Source: Methylotenera sp.
GTDB lineage: Bacteria; Pseudomonadota; Gammaproteobacteria; Burkholderiales; Methylophilaceae
Direction: 5' to 3'
Assembly (NCBI RefSeq): GCF_030653755.1
Contig: NZ_JAURYU010000015.1
Span: 1-64,000 of the forward strand
Length of the DNA: 64,000 bases
Position numbers and translations under genes: made by a program. Shown piece by piece: positions 45,501-54,600 of the stretch. Positions within the stretch are counted from its first letter, which is position 1. Every line of letters starts with the position of its first letter. Below the pieces are notes generated by a model that ran no database searches, was not told where the DNA came from, and worked only from the letters and a program-made list of their open reading frames with translations.

Positions 45501-45694
45501 TTTTGTGTATACTTTAATATAGGTTGAGTAAGACAATGCTTTTGAATTTTGATTGTAATTAAGGCTGCCATGCCTGTAAATTTTGGTGCTTTAAGAAAGA
45601 AGACTTCTGTTCTTAAATACTGAGGCTTATTATTACCACTAATCTAAATTACAGAAAGCAGATTTTACTGCCGCCGATAGTTGCGTCAATCATA

Positions 45695-46804
45695 TTGTTG
45701 ATTGCAATGTCATGGGTGTTTTTTAGCGCACAAAGTTTGATGGCTCTAATTAATCGCAAAGTTGAAATTGCCGATACACGTTATGAAATTGTCAAGCTGA
45801 TGAATACAATTGTAGAAGCTGAAACAGGACTCAGAGGTTACCTACTGACAGGTAGCGTTCAATTTCTTGAGCCATATAATCGCTCAGCAAAAGAAACTTC
45901 TTTATTATTCTCTCAAATAAAAAGCCTCGAAAAAGATTTCCCTGGTTTTAAATCTTCGCTTGCAACCTTAGATACGCTAATCAAAGAGAAATTTAGCATC
46001 ATAGAATCAACCCTTCAAGTCCAACTCGCTGCTGGCTCATATTCTCCACACTTAAGGCTTTCTAATGATGCCAGCAAAGCTTTAATAGAAAAGATTCGAG
46101 TAGAAATAGATCAGTTGGATAAGGTGATGCAGTCCGAAGCAGCGCTAGTTGATGTAGAGCTAAGCCTTACTATTAATAGCTTAAAGTTGGGTTCGCTAAT
46201 TGTTGTCTTATTGATTATCACCATACTATTAATTAACTATAGGAGAACCATCTGGCTATTTGAGCATGCGTCATCTAGCCAAGAGTTAGCTGAGGAGTTT
46301 GGCTACCTTGCGATGCATGATGCACTGACACATTTACCCAACAGACGAAATTTTGAGCAGTATCTTAAAAAGTCAATTTCACAAGCTAATCGACACTCGC
46401 AAAAAGTTGGTCTGTTGTATATGGACTTGGATGGGTTTAAGTTAATTAACGACCAATATGGACATCATGTTGGTGATGATGCTTTGGTTAGCGCAGTTGC
46501 TATGATCAATGGCGTACTTCGAGATTTTGATTTTCTTGCAAGAGTAGGTGGTGATGAGTTTGCACTTGTGGTGCAAAACTTTAATAACGCAAATGAACTG
46601 TTAATACTGGCAAATCGAATTATTCAAGCACTTAAAACGCCAGTGATGACGATCGGTAAAGACGATGTATTGATGGGCGTTAGTATTGGTATCGCTACTT
46701 ACCCTGACCAAGTAAAGAATATTAAGGCGCTAATTACAGCCGCAGATGAAGCCATGTATAAAGCAAAAGCGACAGGTAAAAATCAAGCTTTTTTTCATGC
46801 TTAA
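45695..46804 (+). CDS. Diguanylate cyclase with CHASE3 sensor
   Basis: A cyclase of at least 369 residues. TM1, a periplasmic CHASE3 domain (EAETGLRGYLLTGSVQFLEPY), TM2 (about 160-185) and GGDEF with DALTHLPNRRNF and an intact GGDEF site (ARVGGDEFALVV). TTG 45695 falls inside the first membrane helix: the frame upstream reads YRKQILLPPIVASII, completing it. The true start may be the CTG at 45620 or another non-ATG codon. It is divergent from the kinase operon. Confidence 0.9.
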   Translation: MLIAMSWVFFSAQSLMALINRKVEIADTRYEIVKLMNTIVEAETGLRGYLLTGSVQFLEPYNRSAKETSLLFSQIKSLEKDFPGFKSSLATLDTLIKEKFSIIESTLQVQLAAGSYSPHLRLSNDASKALIEKIRVEIDQLDKVMQSEAALVDVELSLTINSLKLGSLIVVLLIITILLINYRRTIWLFEHASSSQELAEEFGYLAMHDALTHLPNRRNFEQYLKKSISQANRHSQKVGLLYMDLDGFKLINDQYGHHVGDDALVSAVAMINGVLRDFDFLARVGGDEFALVVQNFNNANELLILANRIIQALKTPVMTIGKDDVLMGVSIGIATYPDQVKNIKALITAADEAMYKAKATGKNQAFFHA

Positions 46805-47085
46805 TAGCTGAAAATATAATTGGCTGAAGCTTTTTTATTGGCGACAAATTAAGCTAATGTCCACATAATGATGCTCGAGTGTTGTGTTAACTATTAGCAA
46901 ACGATGCTGTTAGGTACGGAATTTTCCTATCACCATGGGCACGTAAAACTTGAGAAATCATAACCTGATAACCGTTAAGCCAATTAGACTGGGCAGCTTA
47001 GGCTCAAGGGGCTAGTGTGTTTCATTTACTGTTTATTTATTCGTGTTTAAAGTAGCTGGATGATTTTTAGTTTTGAAAGTATGTA

Positions 47086-47322
47086 ATGAATATAAAAGTA
47101 CCTAAACGTCACTCCCATGTCGTATTTGCATTTTTTATGGCGGGTATCATGGCGGTTTTAATGTCTGCAATCATCGTGGCAGTAAGTAGTGGTGTTAATG
47201 ATGGCTATTTACAGCGAGTAATTCATGCATACACGCTTGCAATGCCTTCCGCATTTGTTTGCGTACTTTTTGTAAGGCCTATCGTGGTTAAATTAGTTTC
47301 GTTAGTGGTTGCGACGGATTAG
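47086..47322 (+). CDS. DUF2798 family small membrane protein
   Basis: A 78-residue protein with two membrane helices (about 9-32 and 45-72) and the family pattern FAFFMAGIMAVLMSAI...PSAFVCVLFVRPIVVKLV. Function unknown. Single gene with its own terminator. Confidence 0.85.
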   Translation: MNIKVPKRHSHVVFAFFMAGIMAVLMSAIIVAVSSGVNDGYLQRVIHAYTLAMPSAFVCVLFVRPIVVKLVSLVVATD

Positions 47323-47359
47323 CAAACAATTTAATAAATAATGGCTAGCTTAATTGCTA

Positions 47360-47400
47360 AAAATAAATACCACGACTAATTTGGTCGTGGTATTTATTTT
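47360..47400. terminator. Strong rho-independent terminator
   Basis: A 17-base arm at 47360-47376 is the exact reverse complement of 47384-47400 (core ACCACGAC/GTCGTGGT), loop of 7, with T-rich 3' arm. It closes the DUF2798 gene. Confidence 0.9.
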
Positions 47401-47437
47401 ATGAAACAAGCTTAGTGTTACGTGTAGATTAGCTGAG

Positions 47438-47858
47438 TTATTTTAATCTTTTTTTCAACTCCTCCGCTGCTTGCGTCATGGCAGATCGTGCAGCAGTTAG
47501 TTGGCTTAAAACGTTAAGGCGTTGCCAATAGTGGAGAGGCGTAAATATTCTGGCGTTGTAATACATCTGTTGTGTTGTTATTCCAAAACCATTTCATCAT
47601 GCCTGTGGTTAAAAAGTGACCGGCGTCGAACTCATCGTAAGAGGCATTTTCAAAGTTTGCATTCGTCACTGGCCAAAATAATAGTTGGTTACGAATGCTA
47701 GGTGTACCTTTATTTTTAGCCATCAAGGCAACTACTGCTGCCATGTTTCCACCCACACTGTTGCCAGCCACAGCCAAACATTTTCCATCTACATTAATTT
47801 CTGCACCGTTTTCAGATACCCATTTGGTTGTAGCATAGGCTTCATATTTAAGTAAAGT
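47438..47858 (-). pseudogene. Decayed alpha/beta-hydrolase (acetyl-esterase type)
   Basis: Reading from 47858 down, EAYATTKWVSENGAEINVDGK and AVAGNSVGGNMAAVVALMAK match the nucleophile-elbow region of hydrolase-fold-3 esterases. The N-terminal part with the HGGG motif is missing: a TAA at 47861-47859 precedes it. After ASPLLATP the frame stops (47514), and the family's usual C-terminal helix (VLSQLTAARSAMTQAAEELKKRL, ending at 47438) continues in another frame; about 50 residues with the Asp and His of the triad are gone. I read it as a gene with both truncation and an internal deletion. Confidence 0.85.
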
Positions 47859-47980
47859 TTAATCCATAAATACTAAAAGCGATGTTACTTCTGACGGCTG
47901 TAAAAAAAAGCATACAAACAGGAACATATTAGATTTATTAATTGTCATTGTATGTAATTATTTAAAGTAGAGGTAATGAT

Positions 47981-48133
47981 ATGAGTGATAACCAAACTGT
48001 TGAGAAGCAGCTTGCAACTTTGAGTGAGAAGTTATCCCAAATTAATCACAATATGCTGAAAGTCTTTTGGATTGTTGCAATCTTTGCATTATTGTATTTT
48101 GGCCTAATGATTTATATGCTTTTTTTAAGATAA
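47981..48133 (+). CDS. 50-residue single-helix membrane protein
   Basis: A short frame (MSDNQTVEKQL to the TAA at 48131) with AGAGG eight bases before the ATG. Residues 1-25 are polar and helical; about 27-48 (KVFWIVAIFALLYFGLMIYML) are one membrane helix. It sits 14 bases before a protease gene. No family recognised; the ribosome site and tight spacing suggest it is real. Confidence 0.7.
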   Translation: MSDNQTVEKQLATLSEKLSQINHNMLKVFWIVAIFALLYFGLMIYMLFLR

Positions 48134-48147
48134 GTGAATCAGCTATC

Positions 48148-49176
48148 ATGAATAAATTTGGTGTGTTATTTCTTTTGATGGCGAGCACGTCTTACGCCGA
48201 GCATATACCAGCGCCCACAGATGAGTTTTTATACCAACTTAAACAGTCATTAGTCAAAGTAGTGACTACCACCAAGTCTGGTGGTCACGGTTTTGGCACC
48301 GGTGTGGCAATCAGTAAAGATCATGTGGTGACCAATTGCCATGTGCTGACAAATGCAAATGGTATCAGCATTAGTAAATGGGGCGTGGAATATGCCCCTT
48401 TATCGTTGCAGGCAGATTGGAAGCACGATTTATGTATTTTAAAGTTTGAGTGGGCAGATCTTAATCCTGTTGCAATGTCTGACAACGATAGTCTGCAATA
48501 CGAACAGCCTGTGATTTCTATTTCAATGCCAACAGATTCTCCAGCACCTTATGTTGCATTGAGTAACATTAAAGCTTTATATCCGATGGATGATGCAGAG
48601 GTAGTCAGAACGGAAGCAGCGTTTTCTATAGGAGCTAGTGGAAGCCCCATTTTTGACTATGCAGGTAAACTGATAGGTATTAGTACGTTTAAAAGCCCTG
48701 GGCGTAAGGCTTATTACTACAATATGCCAGTGAAGTGGATTAAAGCGTTATTGACGCATGAATCCACAGACATAAATGCATTACACGACTTACCATTTTG
48801 GGATGCCCCCGAAGATAAGCGCCCATTTTTTATGCGTATTGTGATGCCTTTTCAAAACAACCGATGGCTTGATGTACAAAAAGTAGCCATGGATTGGGTT
48901 GGTGATGAGCCACAAAATGCAGAAGCATGGTACTACTTAGGTACTTCATTCCAACATTTAGGAGATATGGCAAATGCCATACAAAACTACAAAAAGGCGC
49001 TTTCATTTCACCAGTTACACCCAGCAAGCCTGAGTGCGTTAGCCCTGATTGCTCAATCGCAGGGCGATACATTAGCGCTTAGTAAGATTAAATCTCAAGT
49101 AAAAGGTATTAGCCATGAGGCGTTAGAAGGATTAAACGACATACTAAGTGCCAATCAACCTTCTGCTAATCATTAA
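48148..49176 (+). CDS. Secreted trypsin-like serine protease with TPRs
   Basis: Start at ATG 48148 (MNKFGVLFLLMASTSYAE, a signal peptide) in place of the longer frame at 48067, which runs through the upstream small gene. The 342-residue protein has a chymotrypsin-fold domain with H in TNCHVLT, D in KHDLCILK and S in GASGSPIF, then C-terminal TPRs (NAEAWYYLGTSFQHLGD, NAIQNYKKALSF). It lacks a PDZ domain, unlike DegP. Likely periplasmic. Confidence 0.88.
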   Translation: MNKFGVLFLLMASTSYAEHIPAPTDEFLYQLKQSLVKVVTTTKSGGHGFGTGVAISKDHVVTNCHVLTNANGISISKWGVEYAPLSLQADWKHDLCILKFEWADLNPVAMSDNDSLQYEQPVISISMPTDSPAPYVALSNIKALYPMDDAEVVRTEAAFSIGASGSPIFDYAGKLIGISTFKSPGRKAYYYNMPVKWIKALLTHESTDINALHDLPFWDAPEDKRPFFMRIVMPFQNNRWLDVQKVAMDWVGDEPQNAEAWYYLGTSFQHLGDMANAIQNYKKALSFHQLHPASLSALALIAQSQGDTLALSKIKSQVKGISHEALEGLNDILSANQPSANH

Positions 49177-49179
49177 TAT

Positions 49180-49629
49180 ATGTCATCAAAAGTAATGAAA
49201 AAATATTTTAAATACGTCTTGCTAGCAGTCCCGTTACTCTTAGTATTATTTTATTGCTTCGTTGATGGAAATAAATTATCTTCAAGAAACCATCCCAGCG
49301 AGATTTCTAGCAAATTAGTACTGTCAATTAACAACTGTCAGGGGATAGCAGCCAAATCTGTAGCCCATTTGAATGCGTTTTTAGAATTTCAAAAGCTTGA
49401 GATTGAGGGGCGAAAAATGCATGTTTTTCAACAGTGTATGAATGACCAAGGCTATATGGAAAATCCTGAGTGGGTCAAGTTTGCTGAGCCCATTTCTCAA
49501 AAAGAGGCTGAAACTTCAGATGTTTCATTGAATGAAGCATATGAAAAATTTAGGCGCACACAGATGGTGCTAATTAAGGTGCCTCATCATCACCCCTTGT
49601 ATTGGAAGATATCTAGGGAAAGCAAATGA
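49180..49629 (+). CDS. Membrane-anchored protein of unknown function
   Basis: A 149-residue protein, 3 bases after the protease gene. A membrane helix at about 11-28 (YVLLAVPLLLVLFYCF) is followed by a polar, probably periplasmic domain with two cysteines (NNCQG and QQCMND). ATG 49195 is an alternative start. No family recognised; likely part of the protease unit. Confidence 0.72.
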   Translation: MSSKVMKKYFKYVLLAVPLLLVLFYCFVDGNKLSSRNHPSEISSKLVLSINNCQGIAAKSVAHLNAFLEFQKLEIEGRKMHVFQQCMNDQGYMENPEWVKFAEPISQKEAETSDVSLNEAYEKFRRTQMVLIKVPHHHPLYWKISRESK

Positions 49630-49678
49630 CAATTGAATATAGGCAAATTACGTATTTATTCGGTTGATAGTTTGTTTC

Positions 49679-49705
49679 TACCTGTGTGGATTCATCACAC
49701 AGGTA
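49679..49705. terminator. Hairpin at the SulP stop codon
   Basis: TACCTGTGTG (49679-49688) and CACACAGGTA (49696-49705) are exact reverse complements, loop of 7. It overlaps the last codons of the SulP gene and lies between convergent genes. No T-run. Confidence 0.5.
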
Positions 49706-51320
49706 CGTTAAGCATTTGAATATGACTAATGATATTCTCTTCCCCCAGTTTTTGCGTAATACCGGCGCGTTGCATTTTTTCTAAGATATTAGGTCTTACC
49801 TGACAAAGTATCAGGCGAGTATGGTTAAGTTCGCATTTCTTCATGAGGTCCCAAAAGGTTTGCAGGCCAGTCGCATCAATAATCGGCACATTATCCATAC
49901 GCAATACCAAGATATCTGCATGTGTATGTGCGGTTTCTAGCGCAGTCATTAAACGCTCTGTTACACCAAAGAAAAAAGGGCCTTCCATGGTGAAGATAGC
50001 CACGTTATTTGGCAATATTAGGCTTTTATTGCCAGTTTCCTGAATCAGTTCTTCAATACTCTGCTGTTTGATGCTGACCGCTTCGCTCATGCGTTTCATA
50101 AACAAAAGTGCGGCCAACATTACCCCAATATTTACTGCAAGAACTAAGTCAGTCAATATAGTCAGTAGAAAAGTAATGATAAGCACTACCACATCTGCTT
50201 TAGGTGCGGTGCGTACCATGTGTGAGAAACGGTGCATTTCACTCATGTTATAAGCGACAATAAATAATATTGCAGATAACGTACACAATGGAATGTGTGC
50301 TGCCAAAGGTGCAAACACCAGCACAATGACGATTAAGGTGATGGTGTGAACAATGCCCGCTAATGGGCCTGTCGCCCCGTTTCGGATGTTGGTTGCCGTT
50401 CTAGCAATCGCACCAGTCGAAGCAAAACCGCCAAACAAAGGTGAGAAAATATTGGCAACCCCTTGCCCAATAAGCTCTTGGTTTGAATCATGTTTAGTAT
50501 TGGTCATGCTATCCGCGACAACAGCAGAAAGTAGTGATTCAATTGCGCCAAGTAAGGCAATGGTAAAAGCTGGGCCAATGAGTTGTAATACTTGTGAAAA
50601 GCGAATTGGTAAAAATTCAAACTCAGGTAAGCTTTGCGGTATGCCGCCAAATGCCGAGCCAATGGTGGCTACCCCTTTAAAGCTAAAACTTGCCTGAATC
50701 GCTGTTACCACAACCATGGCTATTAAAGGGGAGGGAATACGCTTAAATACTCTCGGCGAGTAAATCACTAATAGCAGGGTTAATAGCGCCAGTAATGTCG
50801 TTTGAAGATTCAGGCTAGGAAATGCTACTATTAAATCCCAAACTTTCTCATGAAAATGCGCTGCGCCTAACGTTGGGTTTAAGCCAAAAAAGTCTTTCCA
50901 TTGACCTACCCAGATAATAATAGCGATACCGCTAGTAAAGCCGACAATCACAGGGTCTGGAATATATTTAATTACCGCGCCAAACCGCACCAATCCCATG
51001 ATTAGCAATATAAATCCAGCCATGAGCGTGGCCATTTGCAAACCAGCAATGCCAAATTCTGCGGTGATACCAGCAAGAATGACAATAAACGCCCCAGTAG
51101 GCCCTGAGATTTGTAAACGGCTGCCGCCTAGTAGTGAGCTAATGCCGCCAGCGACTATCGCAGTATAGATACCTTGTTCAGGTTTTGCGCCAGAGGCAAT
51201 GGCAAATGCCATGGCTAGAGGAAGTGCCACAATCCCTACAATAATACCCGCCAGTAGATTATTAGCCCAATGTGGTTTTTTAAATAAACCAGCGCGTTTG
51301 GCTTCTAGGTAGGCGATCAT
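49695..51320 (-). CDS. SulP family anion transporter with STAS domain
   Basis: A 541-residue protein with 10-14 membrane helices and SulP motifs (ALPLAMAFAIASGAKPEQGIYTAIVAG, SGPTGAFIVIL, GFTSGIAIII), then a C-terminal STAS domain (LRMDNVPIIDATGL). Family members move sulfate, bicarbonate or dicarboxylates; the substrate cannot be told from sequence. Confidence 0.92.
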   Translation of the reverse strand: MIAYLEAKRAGLFKKPHWANNLLAGIIVGIVALPLAMAFAIASGAKPEQGIYTAIVAGGISSLLGGSRLQISGPTGAFIVILAGITAEFGIAGLQMATLMAGFILLIMGLVRFGAVIKYIPDPVIVGFTSGIAIIIWVGQWKDFFGLNPTLGAAHFHEKVWDLIVAFPSLNLQTTLLALLTLLLVIYSPRVFKRIPSPLIAMVVVTAIQASFSFKGVATIGSAFGGIPQSLPEFEFLPIRFSQVLQLIGPAFTIALLGAIESLLSAVVADSMTNTKHDSNQELIGQGVANIFSPLFGGFASTGAIARTATNIRNGATGPLAGIVHTITLIVIVLVFAPLAAHIPLCTLSAILFIVAYNMSEMHRFSHMVRTAPKADVVVLIITFLLTILTDLVLAVNIGVMLAALLFMKRMSEAVSIKQQSIEELIQETGNKSLILPNNVAIFTMEGPFFFGVTERLMTALETAHTHADILVLRMDNVPIIDATGLQTFWDLMKKCELNHTRLILCQVRPNILEKMQRAGITQKLGEENIISHIQMLNVPV

Positions 51321-51405
51321 TTTTTATGAGAGACGTATGGATAATGGTAATTGATAGTAGCACGCTGCATATGGTTATTTCAAATGGCCAAGCGCATCAA
51401 TCATT

Positions 51406-51556
51406 TTAAGGAAATGCGGAATAAGTGCCTGCGCGAGCAAATTGCTGCGTTGCGCGGTACTCGAAACCTTGCTGTATACCGCATACTATCTCGGCTTCTG
51501 CGTTCCGTGCGCCTTGCACTTTATCTCGCTCAGCGACTTATTCCGCGTTTCCTTAA
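51406..51556. repeat. 151-bp near-palindromic intergenic element
   Basis: The outer 21 bases (51406-51426, starting TTAAGGAAATGCGG) pair with 51536-51556 with a single G-U mismatch, and pairing continues with gaps for about 15 more positions. The inside is richer in GC than its surroundings (TGCGCGAGC, TTCCGTGCGCC). It resembles a dispersed REP- or MITE-like element. A 69-residue open frame inside it is not a believable gene. Confidence 0.75.
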
Positions 51557-51608
51557 ATAATAGATTATTGATGCTTTTGCATGATTCACTCAAGCAGATG
51601 GGCGCGGC

Positions 51609-54600
51609 ATGATAAAATTTGCGACTATGAATGTGAGTAAACCTGATAATTTAATTCCTGCTAACTTTGATCAAGCGCTACAAAGCTGCATGCTGGTAGA
51701 TCGGCATGCTTTACGGCGTAAAGTGCAGGAGATCAAAGTATTGCAAAAAGCGGCGGATGAGAAGTCCTTAGCAAGAGCGCAACGCATGGTGAATGAAGTA
51801 GTGCAAAAGATGCATGCTTCACAGCAAAAGTATCAACAACGGCTCACACATCTACCCAAGCCAGAATACCCACCAGAACTGCCAGTCAGCGGTAAACGTG
51901 ATGAAATCTCTCAAGCTATTAGCAAGCACCAAGTAGTCATTGTATGTGGTGAAACTGGTTCTGGTAAAACCACGCAGTTACCTAAAATTTGTTTAGCGCT
52001 TGGCCGTGGTGTCTCAGGGTTGATTGGGCATACGCAACCAAGGCGTATTGCGGCAAGGTCCGTTGCCAGCCGTATTGCACAAGAGCTGAAAACGCCGTTA
52101 GGTGAGGCTGTTGGTTATAAGGTGCGGTTCAACGATAAATTGTCCGAGTCCAGCTATGTTAAGTTGATGACCGATGGTATTTTGCTCGCAGAAACGCAAG
52201 GTGATAAGTTTCTCAATGCTTATGACACGATTATTATTGATGAGGCGCATGAACGTAGCCTGAATATTGATTTTCTACTTGGCTATCTTAAACAGTTGTT
52301 GCCAAAACGTCCTGATTTAAAAATCATTGTTACGTCTGCAACCATTGACGCGGATCGATTCTCACAGCATTTTAATGGCGCCCCTGTGATTGAGGTGTCT
52401 GGTCGTACTTTCCCCGTAGAGATTCGTTATCGCCCACTAGGTGCCGCAGGTTTCCGTGCTAAGGAAATTGCCGAAGCAGAAAATGCTCAGTTTGATTTAG
52501 ATGATGACACCATCTTTGGCATTGCACGCAAAGCCAAAACAGAAGCGCGTTGGCTAGAAGAAGATGACGAGGAAGAGGCGATTGAAGAGGCCATTTTAGA
52601 TGCTGCCGATGATTTGCTACGTCAAGGTGATGGCGATATTTTAGTGTTTTTACCAGGTGAGCGAGAAATTCGTGATGTTGCTGACCATTTGCGCAAATAC
52701 CAAGGGCGTTCTGCGAAGCTAAAGCATATCGAGGTATTACCTTTATTTGCACGCCTGAGTATTGAAGATCAGCAAAAGATTTTCAAAAGCCATAGTAGTC
52801 GGCGTATTGTGCTAGCGACCAACGTAGCAGAAACATCACTGACAGTGCCTGGTATTAAGTATGTCATTGATGCTGGCTTGGCGCGCGTGAATCGATACAG
52901 TACCCGTGCAAAAGTTGAGCAGTTACAGATTGAAAAGATTAGTCAGGCTGCCGCCAAGCAACGTGCTGGGCGTTGTGGTCGTGTTTCAAACGGTATTTGT
53001 GTTAGGTTGTATTCCGAGCAGGATTTTAACGGACGCCCAGCGTTTACCGAGCCCGAAATCTTACGCAGTTCACTAGCCGCTGTGATTTTACGCATGGCGG
53101 CATTACGCTTGGGGGATGTCACAGAGTTTCCGTTTATTGAAGCTCCATCATCACGCTTAATTGCCGATGGGTACTTGTTGTTGCAAGAGCTTGGCGCGGT
53201 AGATGCACGTCGCCAGATTACTGAAACTGGCTTGCAACTAGCTAAGCTACCGCTAGATCCGCGAGTAGGACGGATGATTCTTGCTGCTAAGCGTGAGCAT
53301 TGCTTAAAAGAAATCTTGATTATTGCTAGTGTGCTCAGCATACAAGACCCGCGCGAACGCCCAATGGATAAGCGCGAAGCAGCTGATAATGCACATGCTA
53401 AGTTTGCAGGTGAGGGCTCAGACTTTATGAGCTACCTGAAGTTATGGGATTTCTTTGATAGTGCGCTTAAAACCAAGAAATCTAATAAAGACTTGCTCAA
53501 TCAATGCCACACTAATTTTTTATCTTTCTTACGTTTGAAAGAATGGCGAGAGTTACATGGACAACTGTTAGATATTGTCTTAGAGATGGAATTTAAGCTG
53601 AATGAAAAAGAGGCTAACTTTGAGCAGATTCACAAAGCCCTGTTGGCTGGCTTACTAGGTAATATTGGGTTTAAAGATGGTGATAGCGATTCATACGCGG
53701 GCGCGCGTGGTATTCGCTTCCACGTAGCGCCTGGCTCCACGCTTAAAAAGACACGTCCAAAATGGGTGATGGCGGCAGAACTAGTGGATACCACCAAGTT
53801 ATATGCGCGATGTGTCGCTAAACTTGAACCAGACTGGATTGAACCGCTAGCCAGAGGCCTAACAGAAAGCCATTATTCAGACCCGCGTTGGGACAGGAAA
53901 ATGGGCATGGTCAACGCTTGGGAGCGTGTGAGCTTATATGGGCTGACGATTATTCCAAAACGCCGCGTACATTACGGCCCCATTAACCCTGCTGAGTCCC
54001 GTGAGATATTTATACGCGAGGCGCTTGCAAATGGCGAGTTTGATACCAAAGCTGCCTTTTTTACGGCTAATGAACGCTTGATAGCAGAAGTTGAAGAGCT
54101 GGAGCATAAAGCGCGCCGACAAGACGTGTTGGTGGACGAGCATAAACTTTTTGCATTCTATGATGCCAAAGTACCAGCGGATATTTTTAATGCTGCAAGT
54201 TTTGAAAAATGGCGTGCAGATGCTGAAAAAATATCTCCAAGACTGCTGTATCTCACGCGCGATGATTTAATGCGGCATGGGGCAGATGCAATTACGGCTG
54301 TGCAGTTTCCTGAAAAAATCATGTTAGATGGTGTTGAAACTACCTTGAAATATCGCTTTGAGCCAGGTCATGTATTAGATGGTGTGACCGCTACCGTGCC
54401 ACTTGCATTGCTCAACCAACTGAACCCAATTCAAACCGAGTGGCTAGTGCCTGGGATGCTGCGTGAGAAAATTACTTATTTGATTAAAGCCTTACCTAAA
54501 ACATTCCGTCGTGTATGCGTTCCGGTACCAGAATTTGTCACGGGTTTTTTAGATGATGTGAATGATCAGTTTTCACAGCCTATCCTTGAAACCTTAGCGG

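Larger units (their letters stand above)
45189..45694. other. 0.5-kb divergent regulatory spacer
   Basis: No gene seen. It holds the inverted repeat at 45347-45383 and the twin TTGGCACTT repeats at 45444-45500, and probably promoters for the kinase operon (-) and the cyclase (+). The cyclase frame is open back to 45617, so the last 75 bases may be coding. Confidence 0.6.

Noticed and set aside
47514-47777. 87-residue gene
   Set aside because: It is only the surviving central piece of a decayed hydrolase gene; see the pseudogene entry.
51351-51560. 69-residue arginine- and leucine-rich open frame
   Set aside because: It lies mostly inside the 151-bp near-palindrome, has no ribosome site and no protein-like pattern; it is a by-product of the repeat.
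52459-52752. Frame antisense to hrpA
   Set aside because: hrpA is continuous and conserved through this region; the antisense frame has no start signal.
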